The position numbers and the translations under genes were made by a program. Below the pieces are notes generated by a model. The model was not told the origin of the DNA. It saw nothing but the letters and a program-made list of their open reading frames with translations, and did no database searches. A DNA stretch of 64,000 nt from Lolium rigidum (Eukaryota; Streptophyta; Magnoliopsida; Poales; Poaceae), in the NCBI RefSeq assembly GCF_022539505.1, contig NC_061508.1, forward strand, positions 64,675,754-64,739,753, in the 5' to 3' direction. Below, piece after piece: positions 10,566 to 21,729 of the stretch. The number at the start of each line of letters is the position of its first letter. Within the stretch, counting starts at the first letter, position 1.

Positions 10566-13340
10566 TCACTACAAAATGGAAGACAACATCAATTAAGCAA
10601 GGATATTTGTGCAAAGTAAAAATATGTGAATGAAGAATGATCAAAGTCATCCGTGGATAGTTTGGTAGGGAACTCACCAGCTGCGGCGAGTGTTGGCGGG
10701 ACTCACGGCTCTCGCGACGGGGCGAGACGCCGGCGGAGTGACCAGGACTCGGACCACCAAAGTGAAGCGGAGTCCTCTCGGCGGGCGACGCGCCTGGCGA
10801 GGAGGCAGCAGCACGACCAAAGGGATTGTTCGAGTGAGTCGAGGATCCCTACATAGCACGAGCAAAATATGGCTAAGTGTAAATATCAATGTGCAAGGCA
10901 ACGGTAAGTAGTAGCTTAGTAGTATGGCAAAGCACTTACCGGAGTCCCGCCGTGGAACTGTGCAAGGAATTCCGCCTTCGTGGGCATCTTTGGCAACGGT
11001 GGTACCACTGGAGGTTCCACATACTGTGGCGGCGGAGCACCCGCTGTCAGAGCCGCGAAAAGCGCCTGCAAGGTAGTTTAAATGTCAGGTGTGGAGAAAG
11101 TTAGAAAATAGTACAAGTGGCTATGATGGGTAACAGTTAACCTTAGTTTGTTCTTGCATGTGTTCTCTTGAGGCAGAATTCGCCACTTCGTATTCATGCA
11201 TCTTATGTTGAAACTCTTCCTGAAGCTGCTCATAGGCTTCCGTCATGCGGGCCTACAATTTGACATAATGAGCTCCGCCAACATGGAGATGCATGAAATG
11301 GAAGTCGAAATGAGGACAAAAATGAGAGAAAGCTTACATCGTCAGAAGTCTGGGTCGAACGCCATGGACGAGGTGGCATACACACACCGGAGCTCGAGGT
11401 CATGTTCCGGACTCGTGGAAGAGAGATGGTAGGCTTGTGCACCTCATTAAGAATGCTGATCCGGCCATGTGGCTTGCCGTGACCTGAGATCATCACCGCC
11501 ATCTCGTCGAGTGGCTCTGAAAGTGGGTCAGAATCCTCCCCATGCAACGACTTGAACGCCTTCTTGTATCTATCCATGTAATCGTCGGTCTTGCCATAGT
11601 ACACGACCTTGCCTTCCACAAGCTCCTTCTTCTTATGAGCCGCCTGCCAAACTTGGATACGAGGAATCTCCTGCCCTCCATTAGCGGCCACCTGAAGTGC
11701 AGAAAACACATGTTATGTAGAAAAGAAGGAACATGAAGACAAATAGAAGTAGGGTTGTTCCATATATATACCATGTCCTTCTCGTAGAGAGGGAAGGGTT
11801 TGTTGCCTTGATTGTGTGTTCCCCCACTGCCACGATTGGCCTTGTTTTGGATGCTCCTGGCCTTGAACTCCTCATCATCAGTCCAATAGCGTACCAGCGC
11901 ACACCAACCATCCTTCTTATTCACGCACCATGTTGGACAAATCTAACAAATGAACACATGTCAATTCAATAAATATAATGCAATATGTGATGAACATAGG
12001 ACAACAAGGAGAAGTTACTTACACTCTGCCAACCAGCGTCATCCTCGATAGTAAGATTCTCTGCAATCACTCTATCCTTGTTTCTCCTCTTCCCTTTTTC
12101 AGCGAAGTAGTGTGTGATGGCCAGCTTGCGAACATGGTATAAGGCATCCCTAAGATTCTTCTTGGCCATCTTCTCCAAGACTGCGGTAGCCTCCTGATGA
12201 TCCATGCCGGAGGACAATTTGTAGAACTCCTACAATCATGCACAAGACAACAATGGTGAGACTCGTGGGTTAGCACAAAATCTGAAGTGCACAAAATCTT
12301 GACTTGTGTGCTTTGAAAAAGAATTCTTACCCAAAAAGTCCTGAGCACAACTTGGGCACAGGTGGGCGCAACTCGTCTCCCATCCTCAGTGGTGGTGGTC
12401 ATGACCCCGCAAGGTGCGGCATGATAGTCATCCCATTTGAGGGCTAACTTCTTGGGAGCATCGGGACCATCAGAGACAGCGCGGTACAGGCCTGGCCAAT
12501 ACTTCTTCAGGAGAACAGTGACAATGCCACTTGGTTTGCGGCCCATGCCCGTAGTAAGAAGTCCAAGAGAACTGCACATGAATCAGCAAATTAGTATTAT
12601 CTAATATGTCCAACAATCCAAGAGTATACTAACAAGTCCAAGAGCCACTTACTCAGGCTTCTCCAGATACACAACCCATTTTCCCTCTTCGAGCTTTTGG
12701 TAAATCTGGTAGAGTAGCTGATCCACGGGTCCAAAGAGCATTCCCGGGCACGTCCCGGCCCTCCTCGCCCTCCTCGCCGCGCGCCCTCCTCATACCCCTG
12801 CAAATTAAAATTACAATCAGAATTATAATGGTAATTAAAATGTGTGTGAATGAAAGGAATTCGGGTAAAAAGGGAGAAATGAACTTACGTCCTCCTCGCC
12901 CTCCATGCTTCGACCGGCGTCCAAGTCCTCGTCACCCTCCACGCTCCGACTGGCGTCCAAGTCCTCATCACCCTCCACACTCCGCTCGGCGTCCAAGTCC
13001 TCGTCAACCTCCTCCTCCTCTGAAGGTGTGGTGCCACTAGCGGAGGGTATCTAAGCATAGTACCAATTAGTAGGCATAATAACAATAATCAGGAATAATA
13101 GCAACTAATAAGCATGATAGCAATTATCACCTCACTAGCGGAGCGCGGCGAAGACACCCGTCGTCGTGTGCGTGTAGTCTCCTCGGTGGCTACTACAAGC
13201 TCCTGAACGTGTCTAGTACGAGATCGTCCTCGTCCTCGACCTCGTGCCAGCCCTGTGGCACTCCCTCCTCGTCCTCGTGGCACCTGAACCCCGCGCTCTC
13301 CTTTGATGCTCGGTCGTATGTCCACGTCCCGTTCTCCCAA
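10566..13340 (-). CDS. TNPA-like CACTA protein (Transposase_24 / Ptta-En-Spm type), multi-exon
   Basis: A spliced gene can be read on the minus strand. Exons are about 13,340-13,131; 13,050-12,889; 12,797-12,653; 12,571-12,331; 12,229-12,023; 11,942-11,772; 11,691-11,338; 11,252-11,142; 11,065-10,940; and 10,848-10,678. A last exon at 10,568 begins with the TGA stop. Introns follow GT-AG, mostly with GTAAGT-like donors. The core has the WCVNKKDGW and ARSIQNKANRGSGGTHNQG signature of plant Ptta/En/Spm proteins, then a coiled-coil-like EAYEQLQEEFQHKM segment and a Pro/Ser-rich tail. Exon 2 holds three tandem 13-residue acidic repeats (DEDLDAxRSxEG). The third exon reads better in a shifted frame (GMLFGPVDQLLYQIYQKLEE), so that exon or its acceptor is uncertain. 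In this family the protein binds subterminal repeats and assists transposition. The true start codon is not fixed, and the first exon overlaps the TNPD frame. Confidence 0.65.
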
Positions 13341-14557
13341 GAATGGTGCAAATCATCGATAAGCGGCTGCATGTACACACTCAAATTCTTCCCCGGGTAG
13401 TCAGGCCCTGGAATGACCAGCGTCAGGAATATGTTCTTGCGTTGCATTAGAACGCCGGGAGGGAGATTGAGCGGAATAACAAACACGGGCCAGCAACTGT
13501 ACGATCTAGCCGACATACCAAATGGATTGAACCCATCGGTTGCTATCGCAATTCTGACATTCCGAGCATCTTTTGCTTGATTAGGGTATGTGCTGTCAAA
13601 ATGCTTCCATGCTTGACCATCGGCTGGATGTTTCATCTTCTTCTTTTTATCCGCATCAGGGTATCTAATCCCATGCTTGTGCCATGTCATCTGTCTGGCA
13701 GACTCCTCGCTCATGTAAAGGCGCTGGAGTCTTTTTATGAATGGGAGATACCGAAGAATCGATGCGGCCTTCTTCGTTTGCGTCACCTGACCATGGGCAT
13801 CCGTGACCTCAAGATACCTAGAGGCCTTGCACAAGGGGCAGTGAGTGAGTTCTGCATACTCCTTCCGAAACAAAATGCAACCCTTCGGACAACAATGTAT
13901 CTTCTCATAATCCATGCATAGCGCTTTCATGATTTTCTTCGCATCATACATGCTACGGGGCAGACAATGTCCTTTAGGAAGCATGTTACCAGCATCTTTC
14001 AACGTATCTTCAAAGCAAGATCGGGTCATGCCGTGTTTGGCCTTAGTGGCTACTTTTTGCGAGATGGCATCCAACTGGGAGATTTCTGCACCCGGGTAAA
14101 GAGGTTTCTTCGCCGAGGCCATCATATCAAGGAAAGCCTTCGCGGTTGCCTCTGGTTCATCCGGTTCATCCGGTTCATCCGGTTCCGCTGGGTCATCCTC
14201 TGGAGGCGGCGAATGTGCATGTTGTGCATAATGTAGATCATCAAGCATGTTTCTAATGCCATCATCCGCATTGCCATCAATGCGTTGTCGCATCACCTGC
14301 CACCTTTCACGGTCACGCTCAGCAAAGTTGATCGGCATAGTGAAGTCAGGCATATACCCATGCCTCCAAAGGTGTTTCGTCATTTCAATCTTGCCATGAC
14401 GTTTACGCTGCTTGCACCGAGCACAAGGGCAAAGTGGACGGACTGTATGTGAACCACGATGTGCATCCTTCAAATAATCTTCGGTTTTCCATTCCCACTC
14501 ACTTGTTCTTTCAGTCGCACTCATACGACCACTGTACATCCACTCATTATCAGCCAT
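13193..14557 (-). pseudogene. TNPD-like CACTA transposase, C-terminally truncated (Transpos_assoc + partial TNP2)
   Basis: The 454-codon frame begins MADNEWMYSGRMSATERTSE. Residues 1-80 form the transposase-associated domain with its CPCARCKQ cysteine motif. An acidic DEPDEPDEPE spacer follows near residue 128. Residues from about 215 carry CPKGCILFRKEY..HCPLC and then the start of TNP2 (IATDGFNPFGMSARSYSCWP, GPDYPGKNLSVYMQPLIDDL). After TWTYDRASKE the frame leaves the family, turns acidic and stops. A typical TNPD continues for several hundred residues including most of the catalytic region, so this copy has lost it by internal deletion and now runs into the 5' end of the TNPA-like gene. The ATG at 14,557 was chosen because the conserved N-terminal domain begins there. 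Confidence 0.85.
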
Positions 14558-14699
14558 TCTCTGTTTTATTTGGACGGAAACAACAAATATATCTTATCAT
14601 ATCCAATAATAGCATGAAATTAAATGCATTATATTTTTTACTTTTTTACCGGCGAAGAACACATGCATCAACCTACAACTCTACTAGGTGGGCTCCTAG

Positions 14700-14914
14700 C
14701 AGCCGCCGGATCCGTAGATTGAGTACGTTCTCCATGCTCTACCCCGGTCCGAGTCAGAATTTCGGCAGCACCTCCCCGCTGCTCTCCCGATACACGTCTC
14801 GGCAAAAATCCAAGAGGATGTGCATCCGGAGAACAACGGGGAGGCGCTGCCGAAATCCTAACTCATACCGGAGCAGAACATGGAAAACGTACCCAACTAC
14901 GCATCCGCCGACTG
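14700..14914. repeat. Imperfect inverted repeat, arms about 96 bp, upstream of the transposase gene
   Basis: The left arm 14,700-14,795 pairs with the right arm 14,819-14,914 at roughly 80% by eye (matching blocks TTTCGGCAGC, CTCCCCG and CGTAG). The spacer is about 23 bp. A smaller inverted pair (AAGCGTTACGG / CCGCGTAACGCTT, 14,928-14,988) follows. The position is just outside the 5' end of the TNPD frame, so it could lie in the promoter or leader. Confidence 0.75.
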
Positions 14915-14989
14915 TCCCGTAAATGCCGCAAGCGTTACGGTTGAAAATATGCCGACCACTAATGCATATTTATCCGCGTAACGCTTGTG

Positions 14990-16775
14990 GACGGGAAGTG
15001 ACACCTAGGTTACGTGACTTGGAGTGGAAATTCAATCTAGCGACATAAAAAATTCGGAGTTTTGGTTGGAAATTTAGCTCACCCTCGGCGGTAGAGGAAG
15101 TACGCGAAGAGCGAAGTGTCGAGGTCGACGGTCGTAGTAGTCAAGCAGTGAGGATCCGGGTTGGTCACGTCGGGGCCTAGTTTATACAACAACAAATTCA
15201 CATTATTAAAATCACATATCTATTTTCCATTTATATTTCTAAAGTATTTTGATATAAAATACATTGCCATCGGAGACACGGTTCCAAACTACACAGTTTG
15301 TAATTTAATAAAACTACACAGATCACATTGATAGGTTAAGTCTCTAGAGCTTCTTGTCTTTGTTGGTCCTTCATTGAAGACACAGTATCCACCAAGTAAG
15401 GTAGTGCCGCTGCTACTACTGCTGTGTACGATTTTACTTCTCGGTATCTTACTTTGTTTCCGTCGACTGACAACAATGCATAACTAATTCCTTTCGGTCT
15501 CTTAGTAACTAGGTGAGAGCAAGCAAGAAATATTTAAGTCATCTCCAGAGGCTGGAGCAGATCGATCAATGGGTTAGATTTCTGCAGCTTCTTGTCTTCG
15601 CCGGTCCTTACTGAAATATTATTCATCATGCCTCGAACCTACGCATGCTATTCTCAGAATCTACACTCGGTACATTCCTCAGTATAAAATTTGATCCACA
15701 TCTTAAAATTTCCAATACGTACTAGCTAGCCTATCTGCAGTAACGAACAATACCACTCCAAATTGGGCATATACGTGGTTCATGTTGAAACAGAACGGAG
15801 CCTTACCGGCGGGCAAGCAGCAGCCATGGCGGAGGCAGGGACGGGCGGCCGAGGCGGGGATGGGCGGCCGAGGCAGGAACGGGTGCCGAGGAGGGGACGG
15901 AGGGCCGACGCGGGGACGGAGCGCCGGCGACCTCTCCTCGTCTGCAGGCTCCGGAGGCGACGCGGCGCAGCAAACCCTAGCTAGAGGTGGCGGCGCGTTA
16001 GGGAGAGGAAGGGGCGCGGGGAGCCGGTGGTGGCGCGGGCAGCTGGCGGCGGCGCGGAGAGCAGTTGGCGGCGGCGCGGGGAGCAGCTGGCGGCGCGGGA
16101 GCAGAGGGTGGCGGCGCGGGCGCAGGGGCTTGGGAGTCGCGGGCGTGGGTGTGCAGCTTAATTTGGGTGCTCAGGTCCGGTCCGGTCCGGTGCGGGCCGA
16201 CTTGACCCAACCCTATCCAAGGTATGCCGACGGTTAAACCGTCGGCATATCTCTATTTTTTTTTACTCCGTCCAATATAGATAAGTGCAATATACTAAAA
16301 TATATTACTATAGGTACACATAAATATATTTCGACGAAACCGTAACTTTGTTGACCGTGCGGTCTACCGCTTTGACCAACCTCCGCCGGCGGTCCCCCGG
16401 TAGACTTTTCTCGAGCATAAAATAACGGGTGGCACACATGAAATGACGCGATGCCACTCAGGATGTAAACGGCAGCGGCGTCTGACGGATCCACATACGC
16501 CGCCCGCGAAAAAACATGTATATGGCTGTTGCGGCAAGCCACATCAGTTAAGTGGCTAAAGTGGCAGAGCCGCATAGTCCGCTGGAGCTAGCGGCGCAAC
16601 TCGCAACGCGCTGCCTACACGTAGCTGAACTCCCGGCAAGGCAGGGGGACGACGGCGAAGCTCCCACCTCCGTCTCCGGCGGGAAGCGGAGACCTCGCCT
16701 CCACTCAGACGGCCATGGCCACCGCCACCGCCTCAAACCTCACTCTCCTCCTCCCATCGACACTCCACTCCATGT
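14990..16775. other. CACTA-1 interior between transposase and tandem array
   Basis: No gene is supported. It contains a diverged repeat pair (GCTTCTTGTCTT plus GGTCCTT at about 15,348 and 15,588). A GC-rich block at 15,790-16,160 is dense in GGCGGCGCGG repeats. One isolated full palindromic subterminal motif lies at 16,224-16,250. That motif may mark an older subterminal zone displaced inward by expansion of the array to its right. Confidence 0.5.
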
Positions 16776-19409
16776 AATACTAAGATGCGCACCATGTAGC
16801 TGCTTCACAAAAAAGGCCTTCTGGCACCCCGAAAATGGAAACACCGTCGCCCGTGGGTCAGATTGGAAATCCGCGACCGGAGCCTTGCTTCCCATCCTAA
16901 GGCCCACGCACGTTCCAAATATGGCATCGTTCCGACAAACTATGTGGTGCAACGGGCCGTTTCCTACTCATTTCCCCTAAAAGCCATAAACTCCGGACGT
17001 GATAGCCCTGTTCGTGAAGGGTTTTTCAAGATAATTGCCGTATCCCGATTCCGTCTTTTGCAGTGGTTACTAGGACACATAAAATGACGCCACGCGGCTC
17101 CGCGTGATTTTGTGGCTTCGTTTACTTTGCCAACTGTGCAAAACGGGGCCGCCGGGACATGCGGTATGGCCGTACCGGGCGCGCGGGTGCACCCGTCCGC
17201 CAAAGCGCTAAACGGAAAACATTTAGCACATAAAATGATGCGTCGTAGACCTAAAAACATTTTTCCCGGAATTTATTGAATGAAGGAAAGTGTGGCCCCA
17301 GTTCAAATCCGGTCAGTTTCCAGCGGATTCGGCGGGACGCCGCAGAAAGCGGGAGGGATTCCCAGATGGGTACCGCGCCCATATGGCATGTGATAGGTGG
17401 TGCGTAGGACGTATCCTACCACTGCGCGAAGGTCTCGCGCAATACTAAGATGCGCACCATGTAGCTGCTTCACAAAAAAAAGGCCTTCCGGCACCCCGAA
17501 AATGGAAAAACCATGGCCCGTGGTTCGGATTGGAAATCCGCGACCGGGGCCTTGCTTCCCATCCTAAGGCCCACGCACGTGCCAAATATGGCCTCGTTCC
17601 GACAAACTATGTGGTGCAACGGGCCGTTTCCTACTCATTTCCCCTAAAAGCCATAGAACTCCGGACGTGATAGCCCTGTTCGTGAAGGGTTTTTCAAGAT
17701 AATTGCCGTATCCCGATTCCGTCTTTTGCAGTGGTTACTAGGACACATAAAATGACGCCACGCGGCTCCGCGTGATTTTGTGGCTTCGTTTACTTTGCCA
17801 ACTGTGCAAAACGGGGCCGCCGGGACATGCGGTATGGCCGTACCGGGCGCGCGGGTGCACCCGTCCGCCAAAGCGCTAAACGGAAAACATTTAGCACATA
17901 AAATGACGCGTCGTAGACCTAAAAACATTTTTCCCGGAATTTATTGAATGAAGGAAAGTGTGGCCCCAGTTCAAATCCGGTCAGTTTCCAGCGGATTCGG
18001 CGGGACGCCGCAAAAAGCGGGAGGGATTCCCAGATGGGTACCGCGCCCATATGGCATGTGATAGGTGGTGCGTAGGACGTATCCTACCACTGCGCGAAGG
18101 TCTCGCGCAATACTAAGATGCGCACCATGTAGCTGCTTCACAAAAAAAAGGCCTTCTGGCACCCCGAAAATGGAAACACCATGGCCCGTGGGTCAGATTG
18201 GAAATCCGCGACCGGGGCCTTGCTTCCCATCCTAAGGCCCACGCACGTGCCAAATATGGCCTCGTTCCGACAAACTATGTGGTGCAACGGGCCGTTTCCT
18301 ACTCATTTCCCCTAAAAGCCATAGAACTCCGGACGTGATAGCCCTGTTCGTGAAGGGTTTTTCAAGATAATTGCCGTATCCCAATTCCGTCTTTTGCAGT
18401 GGTTACTAGTACACATAAAATGACGCCACGCGGCTCCGCGTGATTTTGTGGCTTCGTTTACTTTGCCAACTGTGCAAAACGGGGCCGCCGGGACATGCGG
18501 TATGGCCGTACCGGGCGCGCGGGTGCACCCGTCCGCCAAAGCGCTAAATGGAAAACATTTAGCACATAAAATGACGCGTCGTAGACCTAAAAACATTTTT
18601 CCCGGAATTTATTGAATGAAGGAAAGTGTGGCCCCAGTTCAAATCCGGTCAGTTTCCAGCGGATTCGGCGGGACGCCGCAGAAAGCGGGAGGGATTCCCA
18701 GATGGGTACCGCGCCCATATGGCATGTGATAGGTGGTGCGTAGGACGTATCCTACCACTGCGCGAAGGTCTCGCGCAATACTAAGATGCGCACCATGTAG
18801 CTGCTTCACAAAAAAAAGGCCTTCTAGCACCCCGAAAATGGAAACACCATGGCCCGTGGGTCAGATTGGAAATCCGCGACCGGGGCCTTGCTTCCCATCC
18901 TAAGGCCCACGCACGTGCCAAATATGGCCTCGTTCCGACAAACTATGTGGTGCAACGGGCCGTTTCCTACTCATTTTGGGCCGTTTCCTACTCATTTCCC
19001 CTAAAAGCCATAGAACTCCGGACGTGATAGCCCTGTTCGTGAAGGGTTTTTCAAGATAATTGCCGTATCCTGATTTCGTCTTTTGCAGTGGTTACTAGGA
19101 CACATAAAATGACGCCACGCGGCTCCGCGTGATTTTGTGGCTTCGTTTACTTTGCCAACTGTGCAAAACGGGGCCGCCGGGACATGCGGTATGACCGTAC
19201 CGGGCGCGTGGGTGCACCCATCCGCCAAAGCGCTAAACGGAAAACATTTAGCACATAAAATGACACATTGTAGACCTAAAAACATTTTCCCCGAATTTAT
19301 TGAGCGAGGGAAAGTGTGGCCCCAGTTCAAATCCGGTCAGGTTCCAGCGGATTCGGCGGGACACCGCAGAAAGCGGGAGGGATTCCCAGATGGCTACCGC
19401 GCGCATATG
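16776..19409. repeat. Tandem array, four copies of a ~668-bp unit
   Basis: Each unit starts AATACTAAGATGCGCACCAT, at 16,776, 17,441, 18,109 and 18,777, giving spacings of 665, 668 and 668 bp. The last copy contains a small internal duplication of GGGCCGTTTCCTACTCATTT near 18,957-18,995 and diverges after about 19,409. Units 2 to 4 are nearly identical by eye. The identical short frames repeated on the minus strand are by-products of the array, not genes. Confidence 0.95.
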
Positions 19410-19435
19410 TTAGGGGACAGATGCAAGTTTTCCAC

Positions 19436-20095
19436 TTACATCACAGTTGTACACATATGTTAGGGACACATGAAAGTTTTCCAGCGATTTCGACGCTCCG
19501 GTGATCTGTATCTTGGAAAACCCTAGGGCGGGGACCCCGCAGATCTACCCCTATAGCTTTCTCCGTGCAAGGGTTTACCAATGGACTTTTTTATTTGATT
19601 TGGTTTGTTTAGGACATATGCACATGGAAACCATATGTTGGGCATAATTTACCATAAAATAGGACCCGAGATGAGACGTAGCGGGAGTTTCCACATACGG
19701 ATCCTGAATTTTACCAAGTGCTAGCCCATGTGTGCCAAAATCATCAACGCCGGGTACATGCAAGGTTAGACAAACCTGACATCACAGTTGTACACATATG
19801 TTAGGGGCATATGCAGGTTTTCCAGCCGATTCCGACTCTCCGGTGATATGTATTTTGGGAAACCCTAGGGCGGGGACCCCGCAGATCTACCCCTATAGCT
19901 TTCTCCGTGCGAGGGTTTACCAATGGACTTCTTTATTTGCTTTGGTTTGTTTAGGACATATGCACATGGAACCCATAGGTTGGGAATCATTTACCATAAA
20001 ATAGGCTCCGTTTGAGCCGTAGCAGGAGTTTCCATATACAGATCCTGGATTTTACCAAGTGCTAGCCCATGTATGCGGAAATCATCAACGTCGAG
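19436..20095. repeat. Two tandem copies of a ~340-bp unit
   Basis: TCACAGTTGTACACATATGT occurs at about 19,440 and 19,781. Both copies are followed by TTTTCCAG, a GGCGGGGACCCCGCAGATCT block, AGGACATATGCACATGGAA and CCAAGTGCTAGCCCATGT. The copies are clearly diverged, so this array is older than the 668-bp array beside it. Confidence 0.85.
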
Positions 20096-20345
20096 TAGAC
20101 GAAACCCTAATACAAGAGCCTCGCGGATCTACCCCTTTGACCGACGTACAATGATACTTGACCAAGTACTTTTCGATTACTTTGTGTTGTGTTAGGTCAT
20201 AAGAATATGTAGTACCAATAATTAGGACATCCTACCTCAATATTCCCCCGGTAGACGAAACCCTAATCCAGGAGCCCCGTAGATCAACCTCTTTGACCGG
20301 TCTCCAACGATATATAGTTGACCAAATGGCCTTTTGTAGGTACTA
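20094..20345. repeat. Partial tandem repeat, ~158-bp period
   Basis: GTAGACGAAACCCTAAT is at about 20,095 and 20,253. Both copies are followed by GAGCC(T/C)CG..GATC and CTCTTTGACCG or CCTTTGACCG and TTGACCAA. The second copy is incomplete. Confidence 0.7.
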
Positions 20346-20559
20346 GGTCACATAAAATGATGTGTACTAGTTAAACCATATCCCTAGGTTAACTCTAGTG
20401 CTCAGGGTAAAACAACATATAAAGTAATCGTGCATGCAAACATTACTAAGTACATAGAAAATAAAACCAAGAAATTTTTTTCATTAAGTATCATGCATAA
20501 TTAATAAGAAAAAACCAAACCCTTGGACTAGACAAAACTATGCAAAATAAAAAAGCTGA

Positions 20560-20930
20560 GCCTACGCCGACGGTATAACCGTCGGCATATCTTGGAGTTG
20601 GTAGACTAGGACGGAACCTAACGGCGGTAGCTATGCCGACGGTTAAACCGTCGGCGTAGTGTCTGGGACCAAACGGCGAGCCGACTGCAGACGCGAGGCG
20701 CGCGTGGAACCCCGACGGCGGAAGATGCGGCGACGGTGACCGTCGGCGTACTGTAGCTATGCCGACGGTTAAGTGGTGCCGACGGTGACCCTCGGCATAG
20801 GTGGAGCTATGCCGAGCGGTGAAGATATGCCGACGGTGTTTCGATAGCCCTCGGCGTCCATGGACTACGCCGACGGCCCCGACCTTTGGCCGTCGGCATA
20901 GGTCCACACCGTCGGCACAGTGCCATTTTC
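20560..20930. repeat. Right subterminal repeats of CACTA-1
   Basis: GCCGACGGT and its complement are repeated about a dozen times up to the terminal inverted repeat, including a near-palindrome at 20,632-20,658. Spacing and orientation vary as in the left array. Confidence 0.8.
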
Positions 20931-21494
20931 CTGTAGTGGGGGGGAAATGAGGAGAGAAAGGATACGGGAGTGGGGGTCTGGGGGGCAGGCGACGCGGATG
21001 GGATACCGGGGTTTTTTTTTTTTTGCGGGATGAGTTCGCCCAGGCTGAGTTGTGAAGCTCGATTTGAGCTTCACAACCCGGCCTGGCTGAGGAGGCTTTT
21101 TCGTATGAGTTGAGCTAATCTGAGATGGACTGACTCAGTCTAACAAACAAGGTATGGTTGGTTAGGATGAGTTGAGATGAGAATAGCTGGCTTCACCCAG
21201 GCTACCAAATACACCCTTAGCGCTTGATGTGTTCTTTGCTTCCAAGTGAGTCTACGATGGCTGCCTAGACTCCCGAGACGGATAGGAAAACTATGGTGAT
21301 GACGCTGCATGAAGTCATGGGCCACATCGCCGACCGTGTTGACGACTTGTTCTGATTGTCTAATGAGGACTCGGGCTAGGACTAGGATTACCCTCACGTA
21401 GAGTAGAGGTAGCTAGCTAGGATTAGCAACCTAGTATGTTTTGGAAAGCTAATTAAGCGTTTAAAAAATATTAGATTTTCAAACAAATGTAGTA

Positions 21495-21727
21495 CTCCCT
21501 CCTCCCAAAATATAAGGCGCATAAGGTTTATCAAAATTCTAATTAACCTACTTACTTTGACCAAATATTTACGAAAAAATTAGCATCTACAATTTTGAAT
21601 AGACATCTTGAGAAAATTAATACGATATATGGCAAAAATGTTCATTTTGTGTTTTGTATAAACTTAGTCAAACTTAGAAGATGTTGACGACTAAACAAAC
21701 TTACAAGCGTCATCTTTTGAGACGGAG
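21495..21727. mobile_element. Stowaway-type MITE (Tc1/mariner)
   Basis: The left end is CTCCCTCCTCCCAAAATA and the right end (reverse complement) is CTCCGTCTCAAAAGATGA. Both sides are flanked by TA (21,493-21,494 and 21,728-21,729), the Stowaway target duplication. At 233 bp with an AT-rich interior it matches the size class. It has no coding capacity. Confidence 0.85.
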
Positions 21728-21729
21728 TA

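Larger units (their letters stand above)
9700..20938 (-). mobile_element. CACTA (En/Spm) transposon, CACTA-1
   Basis: The right end reads CACTACAGGAAAATGGCACT (reverse complement, ending at 20,938). The left end reads CCTACAGGAAAACGGTACGG from 9,700, one base short of the canonical CACTA. Both ends run into GTGCCGACGGT subterminal repeats. The flanking bases GGG (9,697-9,699 and 20,939-20,941) form the 3-bp duplication expected of CACTA elements. The element is 11.2 kb and carries TNPA-like and TNPD-like genes on the minus strand. TNPD is truncated, so the copy is probably non-autonomous. Confidence 0.9.
8931..21216. mobile_element. PIF/Harbinger-like element interrupted by CACTA-1
   Basis: Terminal inverted repeats of about 22 bp are present: GGGTGTGTTTGGTAGCCCGG at the left and GGGTGTATTTGGTAGCCTGG (reverse complement) at the right, 20 of 22 matching. 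They are flanked on both sides by TTA (8,928-8,930 and 21,217-21,219), the three-base duplication typical of PIF/Harbinger. After removing the CACTA insertion, the element is about 1.05 kb (8,931-9,699 plus 20,942-21,216). It encodes no transposase, so it is non-autonomous. Confidence 0.75.

Noticed and set aside
16255..16330. ACTCCGTCCAATATAGATAAG resembling a Stowaway end
   Set aside because: No matching inverted end or TA-flanked partner was found nearby.
17303..19330. Repeated identical minus-strand frames of 63 and 94-109 codons
   Set aside because: They recur with the 668-bp tandem unit and have no domain. They are by-products of the array, not genes.
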